Source of the DNA: Paracoccus albus
GTDB lineage: Bacteria > Pseudomonadota > Alphaproteobacteria > Rhodobacterales > Rhodobacteraceae
DNA length: 64,000 bases
Assembly: GCF_027913035.1 (NCBI RefSeq)
Contig: NZ_CP115775.1
Coordinates: forward strand, 1,302,001 to 1,366,000
Direction of reading: 5' to 3'
A program made the translations under genes and the position numbers. A model generated the notes under the pieces. The model saw only the letters and a list, made by a program, of their open reading frames with translations. It was not told the DNA's origin and did not search any database. Position 1 is the first letter of the stretch, and each line of letters opens with the position of its first letter. Shown piece after piece: positions 26,747-35,439 of this stretch.

Positions 26747-27853
26747 CTAGCTTTCTTTCGCCCGTCCCCAGGATGCATCCTGCATCTCGCGCAAGCGTGA
26801 CGCGGTGCGTTCGAATTCAAAGCTGCCTTCGCCTTCTATATAAAGACGTTCCGGCTCTGCCGCGGCAGAGGCGATGACCCTCACCTTCGCCTCGTAAAGC
26901 GCATCGACAAGCGTCACGAAGCGCTTGGCTTCGTTGAAGTTCGACGATGAAAGCTGCGGAATATCGTCTATCATCAGGAGATCGACAGCATTCGCAATCG
27001 CAAGATAGTCCGCTGCACCAAGCGCACGAGAGCAAAGGTCCCAAAAGCTCGCCCGCCCCATCCGGCCAAGGTGCTGCGCTATCTCAACTTTGCGACCATG
27101 AACCTCCACCGTCATCGGTGGCGTGGGCTGGCCATCGGTCAGCTCTGTCCAGATCGCTTCCATGTCCGCACGGGTTTCACGGTTCAGCGGGCTGAACCAG
27201 ACCTGCTCGCCTGTCGTTCTGCCCTGTCGGTGATCGTGCGGACTATCGAGGGGCAAAACCTCCATCTTCTCATGCAGAAGATCAATGAACGGCAGGAAAC
27301 GGTGACGATTGAGGCCGTTCTTGTATAACTCCTCGGGTGCGCGGTTCGAAGTGGTGACGATACACACACCGTGCGAGAACAGCGCCTCGAACAGACGCCC
27401 GACGATCATCGCATCGGCAATGTCGGTGATCTGCATCTCATCAAAGCACAGAAGCCGCGCTTTCGCCGCCACGCCATCGGCAACGGGCCTGATGGCGTCG
27501 CGGTCGCCGCGCTTGCGTGCTTCGTTCAGGCCAGCGTGAATTTCCTGCATGAACTCATGAAAGTGAACCCGACGCTTGTCAGGGATAGGCGCGGCTTCCA
27601 TCAGCAGGTCCATAAGCATGGATTTGCCGCGACCGACGCCGCCCCAGATATACAGGCCCCTCGTGCCTTCGGTTTGTGCCTCATCCTCGGTGCCGAACCA
27701 GCGTCGCCAGCCCGATCGCGCCTGTACGGGACGCGATTGCGCGACCGATTCGAGAACCGCGTCGAACGCCGGCAAGGCGCTGCGCTGCGCCGCGTCATCT
27801 TTAAGCTGCCCGGACCCGACGCGGGATTCGTATAGCGCGGTAACGGTGGTCAT
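26747..27853 (-). CDS. zapE: Cell division protein ZapE (AFG1-like ATPase)
   Basis: 368 residues. Walker A is GGVGRGKSMLMD, with the AFG1 element RRVHFHEFM just after it. Walker B is LLCFDEMQITDIADAMIVGRL, and the sensor region IVTTSNRAPEELYKNGLNR is typical. ZapE is an FtsZ-associated ATPase acting late in division under stress. The ATG at 27853 overlaps the stop of the GDPD gene (TGATG). It is the last of three coupled genes. The longer frame to 27937 was rejected as it runs into the upstream gene without a ribosome site. Confidence 0.92.
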   Translation of the reverse strand: MTTVTALYESRVGSGQLKDDAAQRSALPAFDAVLESVAQSRPVQARSGWRRWFGTEDEAQTEGTRGLYIWGGVGRGKSMLMDLLMEAAPIPDKRRVHFHEFMQEIHAGLNEARKRGDRDAIRPVADGVAAKARLLCFDEMQITDIADAMIVGRLFEALFSHGVCIVTTSNRAPEELYKNGLNRHRFLPFIDLLHEKMEVLPLDSPHDHRQGRTTGEQVWFSPLNRETRADMEAIWTELTDGQPTPPMTVEVHGRKVEIAQHLGRMGRASFWDLCSRALGAADYLAIANAVDLLMIDDIPQLSSSNFNEAKRFVTLVDALYEAKVRVIASAAAEPERLYIEGEGSFEFERTASRLREMQDASWGRAKES

Positions 27854-28599
27854 CAGGGGACGAAGTTCTCGAATGTGATTCCATCGGCACGCTGCCGGGC
27901 CTCTGCTGCCTCGTCGGCGCTGCGCACCGTCCAGCAAAGCACCGGCACGCCTTGTGATCTCAGCGCTTCGACAGCTGGATTTGTAAGGTCGTGCCAGTCG
28001 TGAGACGCAAACTCTGCACCGACGCGTTCGAAATCACGTAATTCCGACAGCTTTTTACGCGTCTCATCATCCAGCATTGGCCAGTCGTTCTTGTCGAAAG
28101 CGCAGCTTGTCAGCCCCCGCGTCACGTTCGGTGCCGCCTCACCAAAAGCTGCAACAGTGTTCGGATTGAACGACATGACCGCGACCGGGCCATCGTAGTT
28201 TTGCAGCAAAGCAGCAACGCGGCTGTGCACCTCGCCTATCGTGGTGCCCAGACGCCCATCCTGATCTTTGATCTCGATCAGCAAGGGGACCCTGCCCGCA
28301 ATCTCTCGCAGGGTTTCGGCAAGGGTCGGAATCTTCTCCTCGGTGCCCAGAAGCTTCGCCTTGGCCAGATCATCCAGATCCATGTCCGAGATATAGCCTT
28401 CATCGTCGCACATGCGCATCAGATCGTAGTCGTGAAACACCATCGGTGTTCCGTCCGCCGCGGGCTGAATATCAAGCTCTATCCCATAGCCCGCTTCGAC
28501 CGCCGCGCGAAATGCAGGCAAGGAGTTTTCAGGCACGCCGTCTGAGTGCAGACCGCGATGCGCAATGGGTAAACGGATGAAATCTGGATGAAGCGCCAT
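27853..28599 (-). CDS. Glycerophosphodiester phosphodiesterase family protein
   Basis: 248 residues. GDPD motifs are all present: IAHRGLHS, PENSLPAF, GIELDIQPAADGTPMVFHD (Glu, Asp and His of the metal site), and LLIEIKD. No signal peptide, so it acts in the cytosol on glycerophosphodiesters from lipid turnover. Start ATG 28599 with GAGG 6 nt upstream, overlapping the ridA stop as TGATG. The GTG one codon earlier is less well placed. Confidence 0.92.
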   Translation of the reverse strand: MALHPDFIRLPIAHRGLHSDGVPENSLPAFRAAVEAGYGIELDIQPAADGTPMVFHDYDLMRMCDDEGYISDMDLDDLAKAKLLGTEEKIPTLAETLREIAGRVPLLIEIKDQDGRLGTTIGEVHSRVAALLQNYDGPVAVMSFNPNTVAAFGEAAPNVTRGLTSCAFDKNDWPMLDDETRKKLSELRDFERVGAEFASHDWHDLTNPAVEALRSQGVPVLCWTVRSADEAAEARQRADGITFENFVP

Positions 28600-29054
28600 C
28601 ACGCCACCTCAAAAATAGCTTCGATTTCGACGGCGACACCACGCGGCAGGGCGGGTGCAGAGACTGCTGCGCGCGCATGTCGGCCAGCATCGCCGAACAC
28701 TTCGACCATCAGATCAGAGCAGCCGTTCACGACCTCTGGCTGGTCACCGAAATCCGGTGTCGAATTCACGAATGCGGTCAGTTTGACGACGCGGGTCACC
28801 TTATCAAGTGAACCAAGTGCTGCGCGCGCCTGTGCCAGCAATCCCAGCCCGCAGCTGCGCGCAGCTGCAGCGCCCGACGCGACATCCATATTCGCGCCCA
28901 GCTTGCCCTTGATCAGGCCGTCCGGTCCGTTGGAAATCTGCCCCGAAATGAACAGCAGGTTACCGCTCCGCTGATAGGGGACATAATTCGCAACCGGCGC
29001 GAGTGCGTCGGGCAGGTCTATCTCAAGCTCGGCCAGTCGGGCATCATGGGACAT
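28599..29054 (-). CDS. RidA family protein (YjgF/UK114, reactive enamine/imine deaminase family)
   Basis: 151 residues, in the longer RidA subgroup. The core is NLLFISGQISNGPDGLIKGKLG, then a central LGSLDKVTRVVKLTAFVNSTPDF and the C-terminal RAAVSAPALPRGVAVEIEAIFEV. The catalytic-type Arg is in the HARAAVS segment. RidA proteins hydrolyse 2-aminoacrylate and related imines. This subgroup is often annotated without a proven substrate. First gene of the ridA-GDPD-zapE operon. Confidence 0.9.
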   Translation of the reverse strand: MSHDARLAELEIDLPDALAPVANYVPYQRSGNLLFISGQISNGPDGLIKGKLGANMDVASGAAAARSCGLGLLAQARAALGSLDKVTRVVKLTAFVNSTPDFGDQPEVVNGCSDLMVEVFGDAGRHARAAVSAPALPRGVAVEIEAIFEVA

Positions 29055-29140
29055 TGGGCAGCTCCGTCATAAATCGGGCCGATCCTAGGACGGAACGACC
29101 CGATTGTGAAAGCCCATAAGCGACTTGCGCGCAGCGCCAA

Positions 29141-29704
29141 TCAGTCGCGCAGGGTTTTAAGCGCTGCGGACCATTTTCCAAGTTCCGCAATCATGGCATC
29201 CGCGCTGTCGCGAACGATCTTCGGTGCGGAAAAGACGCCATCTTTCAGATGCTCGAAAACCATCGGAATCATGACCTGTTCGGGCAAAGGCATGACTTTC
29301 ACGGTCGTCAGGATTTCCTTGGCGCCCTGGCTTGCGCGAATGCCGCCAGACACACCGCCATAGGACACAAATCCGGCGGGTTTATAGTTCCATTCCAGTG
29401 CCAGATAGTCGATGGCGTTGAAAAAGCCGGGTGGCGGGGCGTAGTTATATTCCGGCATGACAAAGACAAATGCGTCTGAACCCTTCACGATCCCGGCCCA
29501 TTTCTTCGTGTGTTCATGCGTGTATTTCTGCGCGCGCGGATGATGCGGCTCGTTCAACAGGGGAAGGCCAAGCTCTGCCAGATCGGACAGAATCACCTCA
29601 TCAAAGTCGCCGCGATTTTCGGACGCATATTCATGGAACCACTGACCGACAGGCTCTCCGTTGCGTTCGGGTCGGGTGCTGGTGATGATGACGTTCAATT
29701 TCAT
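29141..29704 (-). CDS. NADPH-dependent FMN reductase family protein
   Basis: 187 residues, flavodoxin fold. FMN phosphate loop TSTRPERNGEPVGQWF, and the second loop VMPEYNYAPPPGFFNAIDYL. SYGGVSGGIRASQGAKEIL binds the isoalloxazine ring side. AAGGAAACTG precedes the ATG. It is divergent from the APH-like kinase. Quinone, azo or chromate reduction are all possible activities of the family. Confidence 0.88.
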   Translation of the reverse strand: MKLNVIITSTRPERNGEPVGQWFHEYASENRGDFDEVILSDLAELGLPLLNEPHHPRAQKYTHEHTKKWAGIVKGSDAFVFVMPEYNYAPPPGFFNAIDYLALEWNYKPAGFVSYGGVSGGIRASQGAKEILTTVKVMPLPEQVMIPMVFEHLKDGVFSAPKIVRDSADAMIAELGKWSAALKTLRD

Positions 29705-29790
29705 GGCAGTTTCCTTAAATCTATTGAGGTCGACCTATGACGAGTGCTGCGTTGCCGCAAGGGGAAGGCAGCTATGCGCAAAGGACAAAT

Positions 29791-30675
29791 ATGGCAGGCT
29801 TGGACGACAAAATGAGGGTGCAGACATCTCTAAAGCCGTGGCTGAGTGAGTGGCATCTGGTGCCCGATGGGCCCGCATTTTCAACGCATCATGCCAGATT
29901 GATGCCGGTGCTTTATGGTCCTCAGCCAGCGATGCTCAAAGTTACGGAAAACGCCGATGAAATTCACGGCGGTGCCATCATGGAATGGTGGAACGGCCAA
30001 GGTGCCGCACGCGTCCTGAAACGCGCTGACGGCGCACTGCTGCTGGAACGGGCGCAAGGAGGGAACTCTCTTGCTGATATGGCGCGAAACGGGGACGACG
30101 ACGAGGCATGCCGCATCATTTGCGCCGCAGCGCAGCAACTTCACCTGAAGCGACCTGATCCACCCGTACCAGTCCCAATCGCGGTGTGGTTCCGAGAGCT
30201 GCGATCGGCCGCCGCGACCCATGGTGGACTGCTGGCTCAATCGTGGAGGACGGCAGAAAAGCTGCTGGCGACGCAAGACGGCCCTGTGATTCTTCACGGT
30301 GATCTGCACCACGACAACGTGCTGGATTTTGGTCAGAGGGGTTGGCTGGCGATTGATCCCAAAGGCATTTACGGAGATCGTGCCTTCGATTATGCCAACA
30401 TCTTCACCAATCCTGACCTGTCAGATCCCACCCGGCCTGTCGCGACCCGGCCGGGCGTGTTTCAGCGCAGGCTTGACGTTGTCTGCAAGGCTGCGGGAAT
30501 AGACCGGCTGAGATTATTGCAGTGGATACTTGCCTGGACAGGCTTGTCGGCCGCATGGTTCATCTCAGACAACGACCCTATGGCAGAAATTGACCTGCGT
30601 ATTGCCGAACTTGCGGCGGCTGAAATCGCGACTCTCACGCCACCAACTGTTCCGCCCTTTTCAGGTCGACGCTGA
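29791..30675 (+). CDS. Aminoglycoside/hydroxyurea-type phosphotransferase family kinase
   Basis: 294 residues from ATG 29791 (AAAGGACAAAT upstream). The catalytic loop is ILHGDLHHDNVLDF. The metal-binding Asp is in AIDPKGIYGDRAFDYANIF, with Pro-Lys-Gly instead of the common Asp-Phe-Gly. The whole resembles the streptomycin 6-kinase APH(6) family (PF04655). Chromosomal members are usually not resistance genes and the substrate is unknown. Its 3' end overlaps smc by 41 nt, tail to tail. An earlier ATG (29737) is less well supported. Confidence 0.82.
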   Translation: MAGLDDKMRVQTSLKPWLSEWHLVPDGPAFSTHHARLMPVLYGPQPAMLKVTENADEIHGGAIMEWWNGQGAARVLKRADGALLLERAQGGNSLADMARNGDDDEACRIICAAAQQLHLKRPDPPVPVPIAVWFRELRSAAATHGGLLAQSWRTAEKLLATQDGPVILHGDLHHDNVLDFGQRGWLAIDPKGIYGDRAFDYANIFTNPDLSDPTRPVATRPGVFQRRLDVVCKAAGIDRLRLLQWILAWTGLSAAWFISDNDPMAEIDLRIAELAAAEIATLTPPTVPPFSGRR

Positions 30676-33600
30676 CAAGCTGGCTGACACCCTGTTCGAC
30701 CATCGTTACGCCAAACAAACGGTCCATCCGCCCCATCGTCACCGCATGGTGGGTGATGATCAGAAAACGCGTTTGGGTCCGGCGCGTCATCTCATCCAGC
30801 AAATCACAGAAGCGCGAAACGTTCGCATCATCAAGCGGCGCGTCAACCTCGTCCAGCACACAGATCGGTGCCGGATTGGCAAGGAAAACGGCAAAAATCA
30901 GTGCCAATGCGGTCAGCGTCTGTTCACCCCCCGACAGAAGGCTGAGCGTCGAGAGTTTCTTACCGGGCGGCTGGCACATGATCTCAAGGCCGGCCTCCAG
31001 CGGATCGTCGGATTCGACCAGCACAAGCTTGGCCTCACCGCCGCCGAACAGATGCGTGAACAGCGTTGTGAAGTTGTTGTTGACCGTTTCGAACGCGGCC
31101 AGCAGCCTTTCACGGCCTTCACGGTTGAGGCTGGCAATACCCGCGCGTAATTTGCGGATCGCCTCTTCCAGATCGTCTTTCTCTCCGGCAAGCTTTGCGC
31201 GTTCTTCCTCCAGTTCGCGCTTGTCCTCATCTGCGCGGAGATTGACCGGACCGATAGCGTCCCGGCTTGCACGCAGACGGGCGATCTTATCCTCTAGCGC
31301 TGTCGCGGTCAGATCGGTGTCACTGTCGCCCAGACTTTCCAGCAGCGCCTCTGGTGTGGCTTCGGTTCCCTCGAAGATGCGTGCCCGAGCGGCGGCTTCG
31401 GTATCTCTGGCAGCTTCCGCGCGCGCCTCTCGTGCCGCACGCGCCTCACGCGATTCCGAGGCGATCCGTTCTGCATCGCGCTCCGTTATCGCAGCAAGGC
31501 GCAGGGCGTTTTCGGCTTCTGACAGTGCCTCTCGCGCCTTCGCCAGACGAGCCTCACCGGCCGCTTCGGCCTGTTGCAGGCTGGTGCGCTTTTCAGCGAG
31601 GGTTGCGGGCTGTCGCTCTGCCAGGGCCAGTTCAGCCTCGCTTTCCTCGCGACGGCCGTTCAGCTCTGCCGCGCGCGTTCCGGCTTGTTCCAACCGCTGT
31701 TTCCAGCCAGATTCCTCTTTTGCAATCTCCTGAAGGCGGCGCGTGCGGGCATTCGCTTCGCGCTTCAACTCATCCAATGCGCTTCGCCGTGTCATTGTTG
31801 CAATGCGCGCAGCCTCGACACCGGTTTTCGCGGCTTCAACGGCTGCGGCGGCGGCACCGCGATCCGGCAGCGCATCAAGCTGACGCTGCGCCTCTGCCAG
31901 CCGCGCCCGGGCATCCGAGGCATCTTCACGGTGACGCAGCAACTCGCTGCGTGCCGATTCCGCCCGGGCCCGCGCCATCGACAGATCGCTTTCAGCGCGC
32001 GTGGAGGTTCGGGCCGCGTCGGACAATGCGCGTTCGGCCTCTCGTCGTGCCTCACGGGCCGATTTCTCCGCCGCGCCAGACTGGTTGAGCTTCGCCTTCG
32101 CCGCATCATGGACTGCAGTCGCATCGGCAGCTTTTGATACCGCCAGCTCTGCAATGGCACGCAGCTCCGTCAGCCGGTTAACCTGTTCCAGATGACGCGC
32201 GGCCGCAGAACTCGCATCCCCCGGCAAAGACGTCAGCCCATCCCAACGCCACAAACCGCCATCGCGACTGACCAGGCACTGGCCCGGTCGCAATTGCGGC
32301 TGAAGCGCCTGAGCATCGGCGCTTTCGGTGACAATGCCAATCTGAGACAGCCGACGCTTCAAAAGGTGCGGTCCCTCGACCTGCCCGGCCAGAGCCTCCG
32401 CCCCTTCCGGCAAAGCTGCCGTTTCATCATATTCAGGCAGCTCGACCCAGCCAGAACCGCCCGTGGCAATAGGAACCGACAGATCGTCGCCAAGTGCCGC
32501 GCCCAGTGCCAGTTCAAAGCCTTTTGTCACGCGGACCTGATCAAGCAGCGCAGTGCCGTCACCTGCACCGCGCGCAACCAGTTTCTCCAAAGCGGTCATT
32601 TCCGCGCGCAGCGCACCTGCCTCGCCTTCCAGTTCGGCGCGCGTCGCGCGAGCGGTGCTTTCATCATTTTCTGCAGCGGCGCGTGCGGATTCTGCTGCCG
32701 CCAGTTGCCGCTCGGCGTTCTCCGCAGCCTTTACAGCGGCCTGATGTGCCGTCTCTGCAGATGCCAAGGTTGATTCGGCTTCCGAACCCGCTAAATCGGC
32801 GCGGGAAGCGGCAGCTTCTGCTTCACCGGCAGCTCTTTCCGCCCGATCCCGCATAGAGGTCAGGTCCGACACAAGCCGTTCCGCCGAATGCGCCTGCGCC
32901 GTCAGCCGCGCAGATTCGTCCGTCAGTTCCGCAAGCTTTGCCTCCACCTCACGCAGAACATCTGCCGATTCATCGGCCTCTCGCGCCGCGGAATCCTGCT
33001 TGTCATTATGGCCCTGCCCGGCTTTTTCCAGCTCACGCTTTTCCCAGGCCAGGCGCTCAACAACCTCTGCCGCATCCCGGTTCAGCTGACCCTCGCGTTC
33101 GATGTCCCTGACCAATTGTGCGATCCTGCCGCGAAGGGCGGCAATCGCGGCTTCCGCCCGCGCCTCTGCCTCATCCAGGGCTTCGCGATCAACGACGGCA
33201 CGGGACAAGACGGCCGCCGCAATCTGTTCTTCTTCGCGCAGCGGCGGCAGAGCGGCCTCGGCCTTTTCGCGAGACGACAACGCTTGTTTTGCCGCAGCTT
33301 CGGCAGTCGACGCAGCGCTGATCGCCTCGCGCAGGGCCGCGGCTGCGGTATCGCGGGCCTGATCGGCCTCTGCCCAACGCCGGTAAAGCAATACGCCTTC
33401 GGCAAGCCGCAGGGCCGTGCCGATCTCGCGATACTTCGCGGCTGCGCGGGCCTGCCGCGCCAATTGTGCCGCTTGGGTCGCAAGCTGATCCAGCGTGTCA
33501 TCGACGCGCGTCAGATTGTTTTCGGCACCGTTCAGCTTCAGCTCCGCCTCATGCCTTCGCGCATACAGGCCGGATATCCCCGCCGCTTCCTCAAGAATGC

Positions 33601-34084
33601 GTCGTCTGGCCTTTGGTTTGGCGTTGATCAGTTCTGATATCTGACCCTGCCGGACAAGCGCGGGCGAATGCGCGCCGGTCGAGGCATCGGCAAACAGCAT
33701 CTGCACGTCGCGGGCGCGGGCTTCCTTGCCGTTTATCTTATAGGCAGAGCCTGCATCGCGGGTGATGCGCCGGACAATATCAATCCCATCGGCATCATTG
33801 ACCGCCGCAGGCGCAAGCCGCTGCGTGTTGTCGATGCTCAGCGTGACCTCGGCATGTGCCCTCGCGCCCCGCCGGGATGTGCCCGCGAAGATAACATCTT
33901 CCATTCCATCGCCACGCATGGCCGTCGGACGGTTTTCACCCATCACCCAGCGAAGCGCCTCCAACAGGTTGGACTTACCGCAGCCGTTCGGCCCCACCAC
34001 GCCGGTCAGACCTTCGCGAATGACCAGATCGGTCGGATCGACAAAGGATTTGAAGCCGTTCAGCTTAAGTCGGTCGAATTTCAC
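30635..34084 (-). CDS. smc: Chromosome segregation protein SMC
   Basis: 1149 residues, the full SMC length. Walker A GPNGCGKSN near residue 33 and the Q-loop region follow. A long coiled coil is rich in Ala/Glu/Arg. The hinge is near residues 490-640 (VRVTKGFELALGAALGDDL). After the second coil come the signature LLSGGEQTLTALALIF and Walker B ICVLDEVDAPLDDANVSRF. It forms the condensin complex with ScpA and ScpB, which are not in this window. It stands alone, with a DnaA box in its upstream region. Confidence 0.97.
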   Translation of the reverse strand: MKFDRLKLNGFKSFVDPTDLVIREGLTGVVGPNGCGKSNLLEALRWVMGENRPTAMRGDGMEDVIFAGTSRRGARAHAEVTLSIDNTQRLAPAAVNDADGIDIVRRITRDAGSAYKINGKEARARDVQMLFADASTGAHSPALVRQGQISELINAKPKARRRILEEAAGISGLYARRHEAELKLNGAENNLTRVDDTLDQLATQAAQLARQARAAAKYREIGTALRLAEGVLLYRRWAEADQARDTAAAALREAISAASTAEAAAKQALSSREKAEAALPPLREEEQIAAAVLSRAVVDREALDEAEARAEAAIAALRGRIAQLVRDIEREGQLNRDAAEVVERLAWEKRELEKAGQGHNDKQDSAAREADESADVLREVEAKLAELTDESARLTAQAHSAERLVSDLTSMRDRAERAAGEAEAAASRADLAGSEAESTLASAETAHQAAVKAAENAERQLAAAESARAAAENDESTARATRAELEGEAGALRAEMTALEKLVARGAGDGTALLDQVRVTKGFELALGAALGDDLSVPIATGGSGWVELPEYDETAALPEGAEALAGQVEGPHLLKRRLSQIGIVTESADAQALQPQLRPGQCLVSRDGGLWRWDGLTSLPGDASSAAARHLEQVNRLTELRAIAELAVSKAADATAVHDAAKAKLNQSGAAEKSAREARREAERALSDAARTSTRAESDLSMARARAESARSELLRHREDASDARARLAEAQRQLDALPDRGAAAAAVEAAKTGVEAARIATMTRRSALDELKREANARTRRLQEIAKEESGWKQRLEQAGTRAAELNGRREESEAELALAERQPATLAEKRTSLQQAEAAGEARLAKAREALSEAENALRLAAITERDAERIASESREARAAREARAEAARDTEAAARARIFEGTEATPEALLESLGDSDTDLTATALEDKIARLRASRDAIGPVNLRADEDKRELEEERAKLAGEKDDLEEAIRKLRAGIASLNREGRERLLAAFETVNNNFTTLFTHLFGGGEAKLVLVESDDPLEAGLEIMCQPPGKKLSTLSLLSGGEQTLTALALIFAVFLANPAPICVLDEVDAPLDDANVSRFCDLLDEMTRRTQTRFLIITHHAVTMGRMDRLFGVTMVEQGVSQLVSVDLKRAEQLVA

Positions 34085-34379
34085 GCGCTGCCCCGGAATC
34101 GGTTTTGTTTTCCGTAATCTTCCGGACTGAGCAAACCAGAGTCAACAAAAACCGCTATATCTAGCATCTGCAGATATGTTATCCACAACCTTTTGGGCGA
34201 TGAACAAAATATAAGTTAGTCTGAAACGCGCTATTTCGCGGACAGGCTGCCCCGTGACCAAGCGCTTCATTGCAAAACGTAATTACGCTTGGCAGCGTGC
34301 CGTTCTTGCACAACTGACAATAACAACCCGCCTTGCTTGCCCCTAGCCACTTTGCGCAATGTTGCTTAACTTCCCGGCC
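34085..34379. promoter_or_regulatory. Divergent region smc / lrgA with a DnaA box
   Basis: AT-rich intergenic region with no gene. TTATCCACA at 34179-34187 is a perfect DnaA 9-mer. Just before it is an imperfect dyad, ATATCT...AGATAT. A single box is not an origin; it may link smc transcription to DnaA (inference). No promoter could be fixed. Confidence 0.4.
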
Positions 34380-34733
34380 ATGATCTCTGCCCTGACAATC
34401 ATCCTGTCCTTCCAGCTTATCGGAGAGGTCGCCTCACGTGGGCTGGGCCTGCCTTTACCGGGCCCGGTCATTGGATTGGTGCTGCTGGTGATTGCCAGCA
34501 GCACCTGGGCAGGTTTCGCCGAAAAGATTCGCGCGGTCGCACAAGGGGTGCTGGGTCACCTGTCGCTGTTCTTTGTACCGGCAGGCGTGGGTGTCGTGGC
34601 ACATCTGCCAACGCTTTCGCAGCACGGCGCCGGCCTTGCAATCGCGATTATCGTTTCAACCCTGCTGGCCATCGCAGCCGGGGCCCTGGCCTTCGTCCTT
34701 GTCGCTCGATTATCGGGGGCGTCCGATGAATGA
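34380..34733 (+). CDS. lrgA: LrgA/CidA family holin-like protein
   Basis: About 117 residues with four membrane helices. The family core is LSFQLIGEVASRGLGLPLPGPVIGLVLLVIA, then LGHLSLFFVPAGVGVVAHLP. In Staphylococcus the pair modulates murein hydrolase export; in plants and other bacteria relatives move glycolate or pyruvate. Two ATGs (34359, 34380) lack a good ribosome site; 34380 aligns better with the family start. It overlaps lrgB by 8 nt. Confidence 0.88.
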   Translation: MISALTIILSFQLIGEVASRGLGLPLPGPVIGLVLLVIASSTWAGFAEKIRAVAQGVLGHLSLFFVPAGVGVVAHLPTLSQHGAGLAIAIIVSTLLAIAAGALAFVLVARLSGASDE

Positions 34734-35439
34734 CCCGGCCCTGATCTGGTCCTATCTGGCCAGCCAGCCGCTGCTATGGCTGACGGCGACTCTGGCCGCC
34801 TATTGGGCGGGCGACCTGCTTTTCCGGGCCTCTGGCCGCAGCAGTCTTGCGAACCCGGTGCTGATCGCGGTCGTTATTCTGGCAATCGTATTGGGGATAA
34901 GCGGCACAAGCTATCGAACCTATTTCGAAGGTGCGCAATTCGTGCATTTCATGCTTGGCCCCGCAACGGTCTGCCTCGGCCTGCCCCTCTATGACAACCT
35001 GCGCCGCATCCGCCGCGCTGCACTTCCCGTTCTTGCGGCACTGCTGGTCGGATCTCTCACCGCCATTGTCTCAGCGCTGCTCATTGCCCGGTCATTCGGG
35101 CTGGATCAGAGCCTGCTCGCCTCTCTCGCTCCGAAATCGACAACCGCACCGGTTGCAATCGGCATCGCGGAGCGGCTGGGCGGTCAACCGACACTGACCG
35201 CTGTTCTGGTTCTGCTGACCGGAATATTCGGCGCTATTGTCGTGACGCCGCTGCTGAATATGTTTCGCGTAACGGATTGGCGCGCCCGTGGATTAGCGGT
35301 TGGGGTGGCCGCCCATGGTATCGGCACGGCGCGCGCATTTCAGGTAAATGAAACTGCCGGGGCATTTGCCGGGATAGGCATGGGGCTGAACGCCGTGCTG
35401 ACGGCTATCATAGCTCCGCTTGTGCTGAGGGCTTTCTGA
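34726..35439 (+). CDS. lrgB: LrgB family protein
   Basis: 237 residues, multiple helices. The LrgB core is LGPATVCLGLPLYDNLRR and SLAPKSTTAPVAIGIAERLGG. GVAAHGIGTARAFQVNETAGAFAGIGMGLN is the family's most conserved block. It starts inside the end of lrgA (ATGAATGA) and its stop shares one base with the next ATG, so all three genes are translationally coupled. The start at 34492 was rejected because it would overlap most of lrgA. Confidence 0.92.
   Translation: MNDPALIWSYLASQPLLWLTATLAAYWAGDLLFRASGRSSLANPVLIAVVILAIVLGISGTSYRTYFEGAQFVHFMLGPATVCLGLPLYDNLRRIRRAALPVLAALLVGSLTAIVSALLIARSFGLDQSLLASLAPKSTTAPVAIGIAERLGGQPTLTAVLVLLTGIFGAIVVTPLLNMFRVTDWRARGLAVGVAAHGIGTARAFQVNETAGAFAGIGMGLNAVLTAIIAPLVLRAF

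Noticed and set aside
29791..30675. APH-like kinase as a streptomycin resistance gene
   Set aside because: Chromosomal setting next to smc, no mobile context; family membership does not show resistance.
34085..34379. Region considered as a replication origin
   Set aside because: Only one DnaA box, no AT-rich repeat array, and no dnaA, parAB or hemE-type neighbours.
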